7,103 nt of DNA from Sphingomonadales bacterium (GTDB taxonomy: Bacteria > Pseudomonadota > Alphaproteobacteria > Sphingomonadales > Sphingomonadaceae), in contig JAAFIT010000123.1 of NCBI GenBank assembly GCA_013298745.1, positions 1 through 7,103 on the forward strand, given 5' to 3'. The notes beneath the pieces were generated by a model that did not search any database, was not told the origin of the DNA, and saw only the letters and a list, made by a program, of their open reading frames with translations. The first letter of the stretch is position 1. Each line of letters opens with the position of its first letter. Both the position numbers and the translations under genes were made by a program. Positions 1 to 6,087 of this stretch are shown in pieces.

Positions 1-1638
1 CAACTGGAGGCCCGCCGGGAATGGCGCCATGACGAACATCAGCACCCAGGGCATCAAGGCAAACACCTGCTTCTGCACCGGGTCCATCTGGGCCGGCGCC
101 AGCTTTTGCTGGAGCCACATGGTGAGGCCGAGGATGATCGGGAAGACACCCAGGGCGATCATCGCCGGCGGCTGCCACGGGATCAGGCCGAACAGGTTGA
201 GCGGCGTCAGCGGATCGGGTGCGGACAGATCCTTGATCCACAGCGCAAACGGCTGGTGGCGCATTTCGATCGACACCATCAGCGTCTTGTAAAGCGCGTA
301 GAACACCGGGATCTGGATCAGGAGCGGCAGGCAGCCGGCGACGGGATTGACCTTTTCGGTCTTGTAGAGCGCCATCACTTCCTGCTGCTGGCGGACCTTG
401 TCGTCCTTGTAGCGCTCCTGCACCGCCTTCATCTTCGGCGCCAGAATCCGCATCTTGGCCATCGATTCATATTGCTTGTTGGCGATCGGGAACATCACAG
501 CGCGGACGATCAGCGTCAGCCCGATGATGGCCACGCCGAAATTGCCGGTGATCTTGAACAGCCATTCGAGCAGGAAGAAGATCGGCTGGGCGAGCAGGAT
601 GAACCAGCCCCAGCTTACCGCCAGATCGAAATGCGGGATGCCGAGGCGCTTCATATAGCTGTCGAGCAGGCCGATTTCCTTGGCACCGGCGAAGAAGTGC
701 CCGGTGACGTCATGGCTGGCACCCGGCGCAACGGTCACCACCGGCCCGAGGAAATCGGTCTGGAACAGATCGCCAGGGGCGGCGGCAAAGCGCGCTTCGA
801 CCTTGGTTTTCTGATCGGGGATGACCGCTGCCAGCCAGTATTTTTCGGTGATGCCGAGCCAGCCGCCGGTGGTGGTGTAGCGCTGGGCGCCATTATCCTT
901 CAGCTTTTCATACTCGACTTCGGTATCGCGCAACGTGCCGTCCATGACACCGACCGGGCCGATGTGCATGTTGAAGCTGGTGACTTCGGCACCTTCGCCA
1001 AGGCGCGAAACCAGGCCCCAGGTCTGCAGGTTGATCGGTGCCGGGCCGGGGTTGGTCACCCGCTGGCGCACCGTGAACATGAAATCCTTGTCGATGCTGA
1101 TGATCTGTTCGAACACCACGCCGGCAGGATTGGTGTAGCGCAGCGTAACCGGGGTTTCCGTCGTCAGGCGCGGGCCGCTGGCGGTCCACAGCGCATCCAA
1201 GGGCGGCGCGCCGGCGCCGGTCCAGCCGAACTGGCCAAAATAGGCATCGGCGGTGCCGCTGGGGCTGAACAGCCGAATCGGCGGCGAATCCTTGAAGATG
1301 GTCAGCCGATAGGGCGGCAGCACCAGATCATCAAAGCGCGCACCCTTGAGATTGATCGACCCCGAAACCCGCGGCGTCGCGATGGCAACACGCGGCGTGG
1401 AGGCCAGAATCGCATCACGATCACCAGTCACCTTGACGGCACCGACGCCAGGTACGGAGCCACCGGTAACAGCAGGAGCAGCAGCCGTGGCGGTTGCTGC
1501 GGCCGGCGTTGCGGGCGTCGCCGCGGCCACTGGCGGCTTTGGCGCCGGGAAATAGCGATCGGCAACCAGCTGCCAACCCATCAGCACCAGCGCCGACAGC
1601 AGGAACGCGAGGATGATGTTGCGCGTGTCTTTGCTCAC
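1..1638 (-). CDS. yidC: Membrane protein insertase YidC (3' end cut by window edge)
   Basis: YidC inserts and folds inner-membrane proteins, alone or with SecYEG. I read 546 codons from a GTG at 1638-1636; the frame is still open at base 1, so only the C-terminal tail is missing. The N-terminus MSKDTRNIILAFLLSALVLM is the first membrane helix (about residues 7-24). An Ala/Pro-rich linker follows (about 33-66), then the large periplasmic domain (about 67-335), then the conserved insertase core. The core holds LIVRAVMFPI with Arg379, matching the groove arginine of the family. It also holds GCLPLLIQIPVFYALY (434-449) and the last visible helices, with TMWLQQKLAP (506-515) and MAPFPAGLQL at the edge. 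No in-frame ATG lies just upstream, and a weak AAGAAGAG Shine-Dalgarno-like stretch sits 8 nt before the GTG, so I chose the GTG. It follows yidD by 75 bp on the same strand, in the usual rpmH-rnpA-yidD-yidC order. Identity is secure; the exact start is slightly less so. Confidence 0.96.
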   Translation of the reverse strand, partial: MSKDTRNIILAFLLSALVLMGWQLVADRYFPAPKPPVAAATPATPAAATATAAAPAVTGGSVPGVGAVKVTGDRDAILASTPRVAIATPRVSGSINLKGARFDDLVLPPYRLTIFKDSPPIRLFSPSGTADAYFGQFGWTGAGAPPLDALWTASGPRLTTETPVTLRYTNPAGVVFEQIISIDKDFMFTVRQRVTNPGPAPINLQTWGLVSRLGEGAEVTSFNMHIGPVGVMDGTLRDTEVEYEKLKDNGAQRYTTTGGWLGITEKYWLAAVIPDQKTKVEARFAAAPGDLFQTDFLGPVVTVAPGASHDVTGHFFAGAKEIGLLDSYMKRLGIPHFDLAVSWGWFILLAQPIFFLLEWLFKITGNFGVAIIGLTLIVRAVMFPIANKQYESMAKMRILAPKMKAVQERYKDDKVRQQQEVMALYKTEKVNPVAGCLPLLIQIPVFYALYKTLMVSIEMRHQPFALWIKDLSAPDPLTPLNLFGLIPWQPPAMIALGVFPIILGLTMWLQQKLAPAQMDPVQKQVFALMPWVLMFVMAPFPAGLQL

Positions 1639-1713
1639 AAACGGGGCTCTTCTTGGCGAAAAATGGTGATGAACAGACGGGCGCTGCGTCCCGGTTGCGC
1701 GCCCTATAGCGTG

Positions 1714-1932
1714 TCAGGGCACCGGGTCATAGCCCGATGACCCCCAGGGGTGGCAGCGGCCGATGCGTTTGATGCCGAGCCACAGGCCCTTGACCGGTCC
1801 GTGGCGCTGCAACGCCTCGATCGTATAAGCCGAACACGACGGCGCATAGCGGCAGGTCGGCGGCAAAACCTTCGAAAATGTCAGCTGCCAGACCCGGATC
1901 GGCACGATCAGCACGCGCGAAACGATGTTCAT
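1714..1932 (-). CDS. yidD: Membrane protein insertion efficiency factor YidD
   Basis: This is a 72-residue protein of the YidD family (formerly DUF37 / haemolytic domain). The family is membrane-associated and helps YidC-dependent insertion. An amphipathic N-terminal stretch (residues 1-24) is followed by the family signature: [17 protein letters not shown] (25-41), [19 protein letters not shown] (45-63) and the terminal GYDPVP (67-72). The conserved cysteines are Cys27, Cys33 and Cys60. Length is normal for the family. The ATG at 1932 overlaps the rnpA stop codon in an ATGA arrangement, which fixes the start and suggests translational coupling to rnpA. yidC follows on the same strand. Confidence 0.95.
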   Translation of the reverse strand: MNIVSRVLIVPIRVWQLTFSKVLPPTCRYAPSCSAYTIEALQRHGPVKGLWLGIKRIGRCHPWGSSGYDPVP

Positions 1933-2261
1933 CGCGCCGCTTTCGCCAATGCGCGCTCCAGATCGGCGCGCAAATCGGCAAAGTCCCGGGTCAGCGCCGC
2001 ATCGCGACCAATCAGCACATGATCGGCGCCGGCCATGCCATGGCTGGGCAGAAGTGCCTGTGCCAGCGCCCGGAAGCGGCGTTTGATGCGATTGCGCACC
2101 ACGGCGCCACCGATCTTCTTGGTAACCGTATACCCCGCCCTGATTCGCGCATCACCGTCACCGCGCGGGTTGACGAGAAGCACGAAGGCCGACGTTGCGA
2201 CACGCCGGCCCTTGTTGGCGGCGAGGAAATCGCGCCGCAAGCTGATGGTTTCAGGCGTCAT
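1929..2261 (-). CDS. rnpA: Ribonuclease P protein component
   Basis: RnpA is the small basic protein subunit of RNase P, which with the catalytic RNA trims the 5' leader of pre-tRNAs. The reading gives 110 residues, normal for the family. The N-terminal [12 protein letters not shown] (9-20) matches the usual F-x-x-x-x-K-G-x-R region. The RNA-binding signature RNRIKRRFR lies at 56-64, preceded by [13 protein letters not shown] (43-55). The frame is open further upstream to 2513, but that stretch overlaps rpmH in another phase and has no RnpA-like sequence, so I chose the ATG at 2261. No strong Shine-Dalgarno is visible before it. The gene lies 38 bp downstream of rpmH, and its stop overlaps the yidD start by four bases. 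Confidence 0.95.
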   Translation of the reverse strand: MTPETISLRRDFLAANKGRRVATSAFVLLVNPRGDGDARIRAGYTVTKKIGGAVVRNRIKRRFRALAQALLPSHGMAGADHVLIGRDAALTRDFADLRADLERALAKAAR

Positions 2262-2299
2262 GGGCAAGCCCGCCGGGATGGCGGCCGGCCAATGCGTCC

Positions 2300-2434
2300 T
2301 CAGGCAGACAACTTCTTGCGGCCCTGGGCGCGGCGATTGCGGATGACGTTGCGGCCACCAACGGTTGCCATGCGGGCGCGGAAGCCATGGCGGCGGGCGC
2401 GGACGAGCTTCGAAGGCTGATAGGTACGCTTCAT
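2300..2434 (-). CDS. rpmH: 50S ribosomal protein bL34
   Basis: This is a 44-residue, very basic ribosomal protein of the large subunit. The sequence begins [20 protein letters not shown], continues with [20 protein letters not shown] and ends KLSA. That is the complete bL34 pattern at its usual length. It is shorter than the usual cutoff for automatic frame calling and is easily missed. An AGGA Shine-Dalgarno (2443-2446 on the minus strand) sits 8 nt before the ATG at 2434. It is the first gene of the rpmH-rnpA-yidD-yidC series. No dnaA gene or run of DnaA boxes is visible upstream, unlike in many bacteria where rpmH neighbours dnaA. Confidence 0.97.
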   Translation of the reverse strand: MKRTYQPSKLVRARRHGFRARMATVGGRNVIRNRRAQGRKKLSA

Positions 2435-2442
2435 TTCGAAAA

Positions 2443-2446
2443 TCCT
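2443..2446 (-). promoter_or_regulatory. Ribosome binding site of rpmH
   Basis: AGGA on the minus strand lies 8 nt upstream of the rpmH ATG at 2434. It supports the start of this very short gene. Confidence 0.6.
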
Positions 2447-2478
2447 GTGACGTGCCGGCGGATCGGCTGAAATTCAAG

Positions 2479-2500
2479 CGGCTGCGCATAGAGGCAGCCG
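2479..2500 (-). terminator. Weak hairpin after the DUF4239 gene, possible terminator
   Basis: A 7-bp perfect stem pairs CGGCTGC (2479-2485) with GCAGCCG (2494-2500) around an 8-nt loop. It begins 10 bp past the DUF4239 stop codon, in the 75-bp gap before rpmH. On the minus strand it is followed by CTTGAATTTC, which is only moderately T-rich. It may end transcription of the DUF4239 gene or attenuate read-through into rpmH. The evidence is weak, and the rpmH promoter should lie nearby but cannot be picked out with confidence. Confidence 0.3.
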
Positions 2501-2509
2501 GCGTCGGAG

Positions 2510-3415
2510 TCAATCTGGTGCGTTGGGTTTGGTCGCTGCGATCGCCGCCGCTCCGGCACTATTGGCATCCCGCGCCATGATCGTTTCATAAACGAACTCG
2601 AACGAATCGGGGCCGACGCTGACTTCACCCCGGAACGGGTAATCCATCGCGGCGACGAGAAAGATGACCAGCCCCAGAAAGCCGCCGACCATCGCCGACA
2701 GGATGACATGGGTAGCAAGCGCCATATCGAGCATCCAGACCAGCAGGATGTTGATGAGGGCGCCGGTCACGACCACCCACCACAGGATTTCGGGGATGCC
2801 GCCATCGACGCTGAGCAAACGGGTGCGGCGGATCTGGACGAGTTCATTGGCGAGGCCGAGCGCTTCGGCCTGGAGATTCTGTTCGCGATAGCTCCGCGGC
2901 TCGAACGCGTGGAGGCGCACGAGATAGGATTCGAGGATCTCGCCGGCCTCTGTCGGGATCACACCGCGGCGCTGTTCGGGCCAGCTGACATCGATCACGT
3001 TGCGCGTATAGCGGCGCAGATCGGCCTGAAGCTCGTTGCCGATCGGATCGGGCAGCGCGGCGGTGGCGCCATAAAGCGTGGCGAGCACCGTACTTTCGCG
3101 ATCGGTAAGGCCCGACGTGTCGGCAAACCCCTGATAGGCGGCAACCGCCAGCAGGCCGAGCAGCAGGCCATAGAGCATCGAGAAGCTCGCCATGGCAAAG
3201 CCGACCATTTCGTTGACCTTGTCGTCGCGGTGCAGCCAGGCGCCAAACACCCGCCGGAACAGGAGCACGCCCACCACGGCGAAGCCAGCGACGCCGAAGG
3301 TGAACAGCAGCGCCATCTGCCAGGCGGGGTGATCATAGATCCAGAAAAGCACGGGCCCGAAATTCTCAGCAATGGAGGTGCTGTCGCCCCTAGGCACCTC
3401 GCCATGGGAGTGCAA
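2510..3415 (-). CDS. DUF4239 family four-helix membrane protein
   Basis: This is a membrane protein of unknown function, 301 residues if started at the TTG at 3415. Two hydrophobic segments lie near the N-terminus (about 34-55 and 71-94). A polar, Arg/Glu-rich middle follows (about 95-207), then two more segments (about 208-229 and 234-257). The motif DYPFRGEVSVGPDSFE (258-273) after the last helix is the characteristic tail of the bestrophin-like DUF4239 family. The layout of two helix pairs around a soluble domain also fits. The start is uncertain: the TTG at 3415 lacks a convincing ribosome site, and in-frame GTG codons at 3397 and 3352 are alternatives that would keep all four helices. 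The TTG start leaves only 29 bp to the divergent argJ, which favours a later start. It is on the same strand as rpmH, 75 bp upstream of it. No specific role can be given. Confidence 0.85.
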   Translation of the reverse strand: MHSHGEVPRGDSTSIAENFGPVLFWIYDHPAWQMALLFTFGVAGFAVVGVLLFRRVFGAWLHRDDKVNEMVGFAMASFSMLYGLLLGLLAVAAYQGFADTSGLTDRESTVLATLYGATAALPDPIGNELQADLRRYTRNVIDVSWPEQRRGVIPTEAGEILESYLVRLHAFEPRSYREQNLQAEALGLANELVQIRRTRLLSVDGGIPEILWWVVVTGALINILLVWMLDMALATHVILSAMVGGFLGLVIFLVAAMDYPFRGEVSVGPDSFEFVYETIMARDANSAGAAAIAATKPNAPD

Positions 3416-3444
3416 GCGGCTCGACTCGGCCTGCTCCCCGCGGC

Positions 3445-4680
3445 ATGACCATCAACATGACTGTTTCCCCCCTTGCTCGCCCCTTTCCCACCCTCGCTCC
3501 CATCGCCGGGGTGCGTATCGGCACTGCCACCGCCGGCTACAAGGCGTGGCAACGCGCCGATGTGACCCTCGTCGAACTGGCGCCCGGCACGGCTGTGGCG
3601 GGGGTGCTGACGCGGTCGAAGTGCCCGTCCCCCGAGGTCGAACTGTGCCGCGCCCGGCTGGCGGGTGGCCGCGCTCGCGGGCTGGTGGTCAATGCCGGCA
3701 ATTCGAACGCCTTCACCGGGTTGTCGGGGCGCGAGGCGGCCGCCACCCAGACGGCAGCAGCAGCAGCCTTGCTCGGCTGCGCGGCCGACGAAGTGTTTGC
3801 CGCCTCGACCGGCGTCATCGGCGTGCCGCTTCCCAAGGACAAGGCTGTTGCCGGCGTGACGACGGCGCACGGGGCATTGGGCAGTGCCGATTTCCACGCG
3901 GCGACAGTCGCCATCGGCACCACCGATACCTTCGCCAAGGCGGCGACAACCAGCGCGATGGTCGGCGATGTCCGCTTGACGCTCAATGGAATCATCAAGG
4001 GTTCCGGGATGATCGCGCCCGATATGGCGACGATGCTCGGCTTCATCTTCACCGATGCGGCTGTCGCGCCGGCGTTCCTCCAGGAGGCGCTCGCCCGCGC
4101 CAACACCCGCACCTTTTCGTGCATCACCGTCGATGGCGACACCTCGACATCGGACACCGTGCTGGCCTTTGCCACCGGCGCCGCCGGCAATGCCGAGCTG
4201 AGCGGCTGGGACTCGCCCGGTGCCGATGCCTTTGCCGGAGCACTTGCCGACCTCTGCCAGCAACTGGCGCTGCTCGTCGTCCGCGATGGCGAAGGCGCCA
4301 CCAAGCTGATTGCCATCACCGTGACCGGGGCCGAAAGCGATGCCGCCGCGCACCGCATCGGCATGAGCATCGCCAATTCGCCGCTGGTCAAGACCGCGAT
4401 TGCCGGCGGCGATGCCAATTGGGGCCGCGTCGTCATGGCCGTCGGCAAGGCCGGCGAGGCGGCGGAGCGCGACCTGCTGTCGATCCGCTTCGGCACCACC
4501 GAAGTCGCCGCCAGGGGCATGGTCGTCCCCGATTACGACGAAGCCCCGGTGGCGGCGCATCTGGCCGGCGACGAGGTGGAGATCGCCGTTGATATCGGGA
4601 TCGGAAGCGGCCGGGCGCGGGTGTGGACCTGCGATCTGACGCACGGATATATCAGTATCAACGCCGATTATCGCAGCTAG
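3445..4680 (+). CDS. argJ: Bifunctional glutamate N-acetyltransferase / ornithine acetyltransferase ArgJ
   Basis: ArgJ moves the acetyl group from N-acetylornithine to glutamate, giving ornithine and N-acetylglutamate (the cyclic arginine pathway). Bifunctional members can also use acetyl-CoA. The protein has 411 residues, normal for the family. Visible landmarks are VVNAGNSNAFTG (81-92) and STGVIG (121-126), whose Thr-Gly forms the oxyanion hole in known structures. The self-cleavage and catalytic site KGSGMIAPDMATML spans 185-198, with cleavage expected before nucleophile Thr196 to give alpha and beta chains. DGEGATKL lies at 281-288, ANWGR at 324-328 and the terminal INADYRS at 405-411. 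Whether this one also has acetyl-CoA activity cannot be read from the sequence. ATG codons at 3445 and 3457 are both possible starts and neither has a clear ribosome site. The gene is divergent from the DUF4239 gene and is followed after 18 bp by a long inverted repeat. Confidence 0.96.
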   Translation: MTINMTVSPLARPFPTLAPIAGVRIGTATAGYKAWQRADVTLVELAPGTAVAGVLTRSKCPSPEVELCRARLAGGRARGLVVNAGNSNAFTGLSGREAAATQTAAAAALLGCAADEVFAASTGVIGVPLPKDKAVAGVTTAHGALGSADFHAATVAIGTTDTFAKAATTSAMVGDVRLTLNGIIKGSGMIAPDMATMLGFIFTDAAVAPAFLQEALARANTRTFSCITVDGDTSTSDTVLAFATGAAGNAELSGWDSPGADAFAGALADLCQQLALLVVRDGEGATKLIAITVTGAESDAAAHRIGMSIANSPLVKTAIAGGDANWGRVVMAVGKAGEAAERDLLSIRFGTTEVAARGMVVPDYDEAPVAAHLAGDEVEIAVDIGIGSGRARVWTCDLTHGYISINADYRS

Positions 4681-4698
4681 ATTGTCGGTTGAAGTGAA

Positions 4699-4784
4699 GT
4701 CGGCACCGGCCCGCGCCCCCTGCCCAACCACCCGATAGGATACCCTTGTGGGTGGTTGGGCAGGGGGCGCGGGCCGGTGCCGAC
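4699..4784. repeat. Perfect 35-bp inverted repeat with 16-nt spacer (REP/MITE-like hairpin element)
   Basis: The left arm (4699-4733) is the exact reverse complement of the right arm (4750-4784), 35 of 35 bases. The arms surround a 16-nt spacer (4734-4749, GATAGGATACCCTTGT). Pairing stops at both ends (4698/4785 and 4734/4749 do not form Watson-Crick pairs). Each arm has only 6 A/T bases in 35, while the spacer is A/T-richer. The element begins 18 bp after the argJ stop and ends 18 bp before the GST-like start. It is far longer than a normal intrinsic terminator stem, and neither side has a T-run. No obvious target-site duplication flanks it. It could be a repetitive extragenic palindrome, a small non-autonomous element, or an unusual transcript-end or mRNA-stabilising hairpin; copy number in the genome would decide. 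Confidence 0.9.
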
Positions 4785-4790
4785 CAAATC

Positions 4791-4795
4791 AAGGA
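4791..4795 (+). promoter_or_regulatory. Ribosome binding site of the GST-like gene
   Basis: AAGGA lies 7 nt before the ATG at 4803. This selects 4803 as the start over the upstream in-frame TTG at 4746, which lies inside the spacer of the inverted repeat and would add 19 unrelated residues. Confidence 0.75.
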
Positions 4796-4802
4796 CGCCG
4801 TG

Positions 4803-5714
4803 ATGACCCCGATTTTGCACGAATATCAGACGTCACCCTTTTCGGAACTGGTGCGCGCCGCCTTCGGGTTTAAGCGGATGGCGTGGCAATCGGTGATCAT
4901 CCCCAACATCATGCCCAAGCCCGACCTGGTTGAACTGACCGGCGGCTATGCCCGCACGCCGGTGGTGCAGATCGGTGCCGACATCTATTGCGACACCGCC
5001 GCAATTCTGGCGGCAATCGACCATTTCCAGCCACAACCCAGCCTGTACCCGCCGCCTTTGGGGCCGCTGCACAAAGTGATGGCGAGCTGGGCCGGTGGCC
5101 CGCAATTCATGGCGCATGTCGGTGCCGCACTCGGCGCCATGCCCGAAGGTGCCTTGCCGGCGGCGTTCATCGAAGACCGCAAGGGCCGCTTCGGACTCGA
5201 CATGGGTGCGCTGGCGCGCGCGACGCCGCATTTGACGACGCAGGCGCTGACCGCGGCGCACTGGCTCGATGCCAGCCTGTCGGACGGGCGCGCCTTCATC
5301 GGCGGTGCCGACCCCGGCCATGCCGATCTGGCGTTCTACTCGAACATCTGGTTCGTGCGCGGCAACCCGTTCGCCAAGGACACGACGGCGACGATCTTTG
5401 CGCTACCGCACCTCGCGGCCTGGTATGATCGCGTGGCGGCGCTGGGGCATGGCGCCAAAACGACCATCACTGCAGACGCTGCCATCGCCACTGCTGCAGC
5501 CGCCACGCCGGCACCGGTCACCGGCAGCATTGACGCGCCATTCACCAAGGGCATGGCCGTCGCGATCAAAACCGATGGATCGGGCGATGCGCCTTCAACC
5601 GGCACGCTGCTGCAATGCGACCCGACAGGAATTGTGATTGCGCGCACCGGAGATCGTTGCGGCGCGGTGCATGTGCACTTCCCGCGGCTCGGGCAGATCG
5701 TGATGCCGGCTTGA
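4803..5714 (+). CDS. Glutathione S-transferase-like protein with extra C-terminal domain
   Basis: This is a cytoplasmic protein of 303 residues with an N-terminal thioredoxin-fold GST domain (about 1-82). It starts MTPILHEYQTSPFSELVR, with a Ser/Pro-rich active-site loop near 8-14. The likely cis-proline is Pro53 (RTPVVQI), and the glutathione-contact turn is CDTAAI (63-68), where GSTs usually have E/D-S/T. An all-helical GST C-terminal domain follows (about 88-215), including FIGGADPGHADLAFYSNIWF (165-184), the N-capping/hydrophobic-staple region. A low-complexity Ala/Thr/Pro linker (about 222-242) then leads to a beta-rich tail (about 243-303) ending in GAVHVHFPRLGQIV. Normal bacterial GSTs are about 200-230 residues, so this tail is additional. 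The substrate is unknown, and glutathione use is inferred from the fold only. The start at 4803 has a good AAGGA site. The gene is downstream of argJ and the inverted repeat, and convergent with trxA. Confidence 0.85.
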   Translation: MTPILHEYQTSPFSELVRAAFGFKRMAWQSVIIPNIMPKPDLVELTGGYARTPVVQIGADIYCDTAAILAAIDHFQPQPSLYPPPLGPLHKVMASWAGGPQFMAHVGAALGAMPEGALPAAFIEDRKGRFGLDMGALARATPHLTTQALTAAHWLDASLSDGRAFIGGADPGHADLAFYSNIWFVRGNPFAKDTTATIFALPHLAAWYDRVAALGHGAKTTITADAAIATAAAATPAPVTGSIDAPFTKGMAVAIKTDGSGDAPSTGTLLQCDPTGIVIARTGDRCGAVHVHFPRLGQIVMPA

Positions 5715-5718
5715 TGAT

Positions 5719-5751
5719 CATCCCGGGAAACATCCCGGGATGAAAGTTTTT
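5719..5751 (+). terminator. Intrinsic terminator between GST-like gene and trxA
   Basis: A 10-bp perfect stem pairs CATCCCGGGA (5719-5728) with TCCCGGGATG (5733-5742) around the loop AACA. GAAAG-like spacing and a TTTTT run (5747-5751) follow. It lies 4 bp after the GST-like stop codon, so it fits as that gene's rho-independent terminator. The two genes converge, and the hairpin also sits right after the trxA stop. On the minus strand no T-run follows, so termination of trxA here is less certain. The T-run overlaps the trxA stop codon. Confidence 0.75.
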
Positions 5752-6070
5752 AGCCGAGTTCGGACTCGAGCCAGCCCTTCAGCGCCGATTTCGGTGCAGC
5801 ACCCACCTTGGTCGCCACCGGTGCGCCGTTCTTGAACAGGATCATCGTCGGAATGCCACGCACACCATAACGCGTCGGGGCATCGGGGTTGTCGTCGATG
5901 TTGATCTTGACGATATCGACGCCATCGAGCTCGTTGTTGATCTCTTCGAGCGCCGGGCCGATCTGGCGGCAGGGGCCGCACCATTCCGCCCAGAAATCGA
6001 CCAGCACCGGCTTTTCGCTGCTGATCACATCGGCGTGGAACGAGGCGTCGGTAATGTGCTTCGTGGCCAT
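5750..6070 (-). CDS. trxA: Thioredoxin
   Basis: Thioredoxin is a small cytoplasmic dithiol-disulfide reductant for enzymes such as ribonucleotide reductase and methionine sulfoxide reductase. The protein has 106 residues, full length for the family. The redox motif WCGPC is at 30-34, following VDFWAEW with the buried Asp25. The cis-proline loop GIPT is at 72-75, followed by MILFKNG. The end [16 protein letters not shown] matches the usual last helix. No signal peptide is present. The ATG at 6070 has a strong AAAGGAGG site 5 nt upstream. It lies 17 bp behind the addA stop on the same strand, so the two are probably co-transcribed. Confidence 0.97.
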   Translation of the reverse strand: MATKHITDASFHADVISSEKPVLVDFWAEWCGPCRQIGPALEEINNELDGVDIVKINIDDNPDAPTRYGVRGIPTMILFKNGAPVATKVGAAPKSALKGWLESELG

Positions 6071-6075
6071 GGGGG

Positions 6076-6083
6076 CCTCCTTT
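6076..6083 (-). promoter_or_regulatory. Strong ribosome binding site of trxA
   Basis: AAAGGAGG on the minus strand lies 5 nt before the trxA ATG. It is the best Shine-Dalgarno match in the window and fills most of the 17-bp gap after addA. This suggests high translation of trxA from a shared transcript. Confidence 0.8.
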
Positions 6084-6087
6084 ATCG

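Noticed and set aside
1639..1713. Gap between yidD and yidC
   Set aside because: Examined for a small gene, RNA or promoter. Only a weak ribosome-site-like AAGAAGAG before the yidC GTG was found.
106..1740. Open frame of 544 codons on the plus strand
   Set aside because: It lies wholly antisense to yidC, yidD's 3' end and their gap. The product is Arg/His/Gly-rich low-complexity sequence typical of an antisense frame in GC-rich DNA, while the opposite strand encodes an unmistakable YidC.
1724..1743. 7-bp hairpin (GGGTCAT / ATGACCC, 6-nt loop) near the end of yidD
   Set aside because: It lies inside coding sequence, has no T-run on the minus strand, and is short enough to occur by chance in GC-rich DNA.
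2435..2509. Possible replication origin upstream of rpmH
   Set aside because: No DnaA-box-like sequences, AT-rich unwinding stretch or dnaA gene is visible in the 75-bp gap.
2262..2513. N-terminal extension of rnpA
   Set aside because: The upstream open stretch overlaps rpmH in another phase and contains no RnpA-like sequence; the ATG at 2261 gives the normal length.
3372..4592. Open frame of 406 codons on the plus strand
   Set aside because: It is an out-of-phase shadow of argJ with an Arg/His-rich composition and no recognisable domain.
2995..4731. Open frame of 578 codons on the minus strand
   Set aside because: It is antisense to argJ, then overlaps the DUF4239 gene in another phase. 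It starts inside the left arm of the inverted repeat and shows no family motif.
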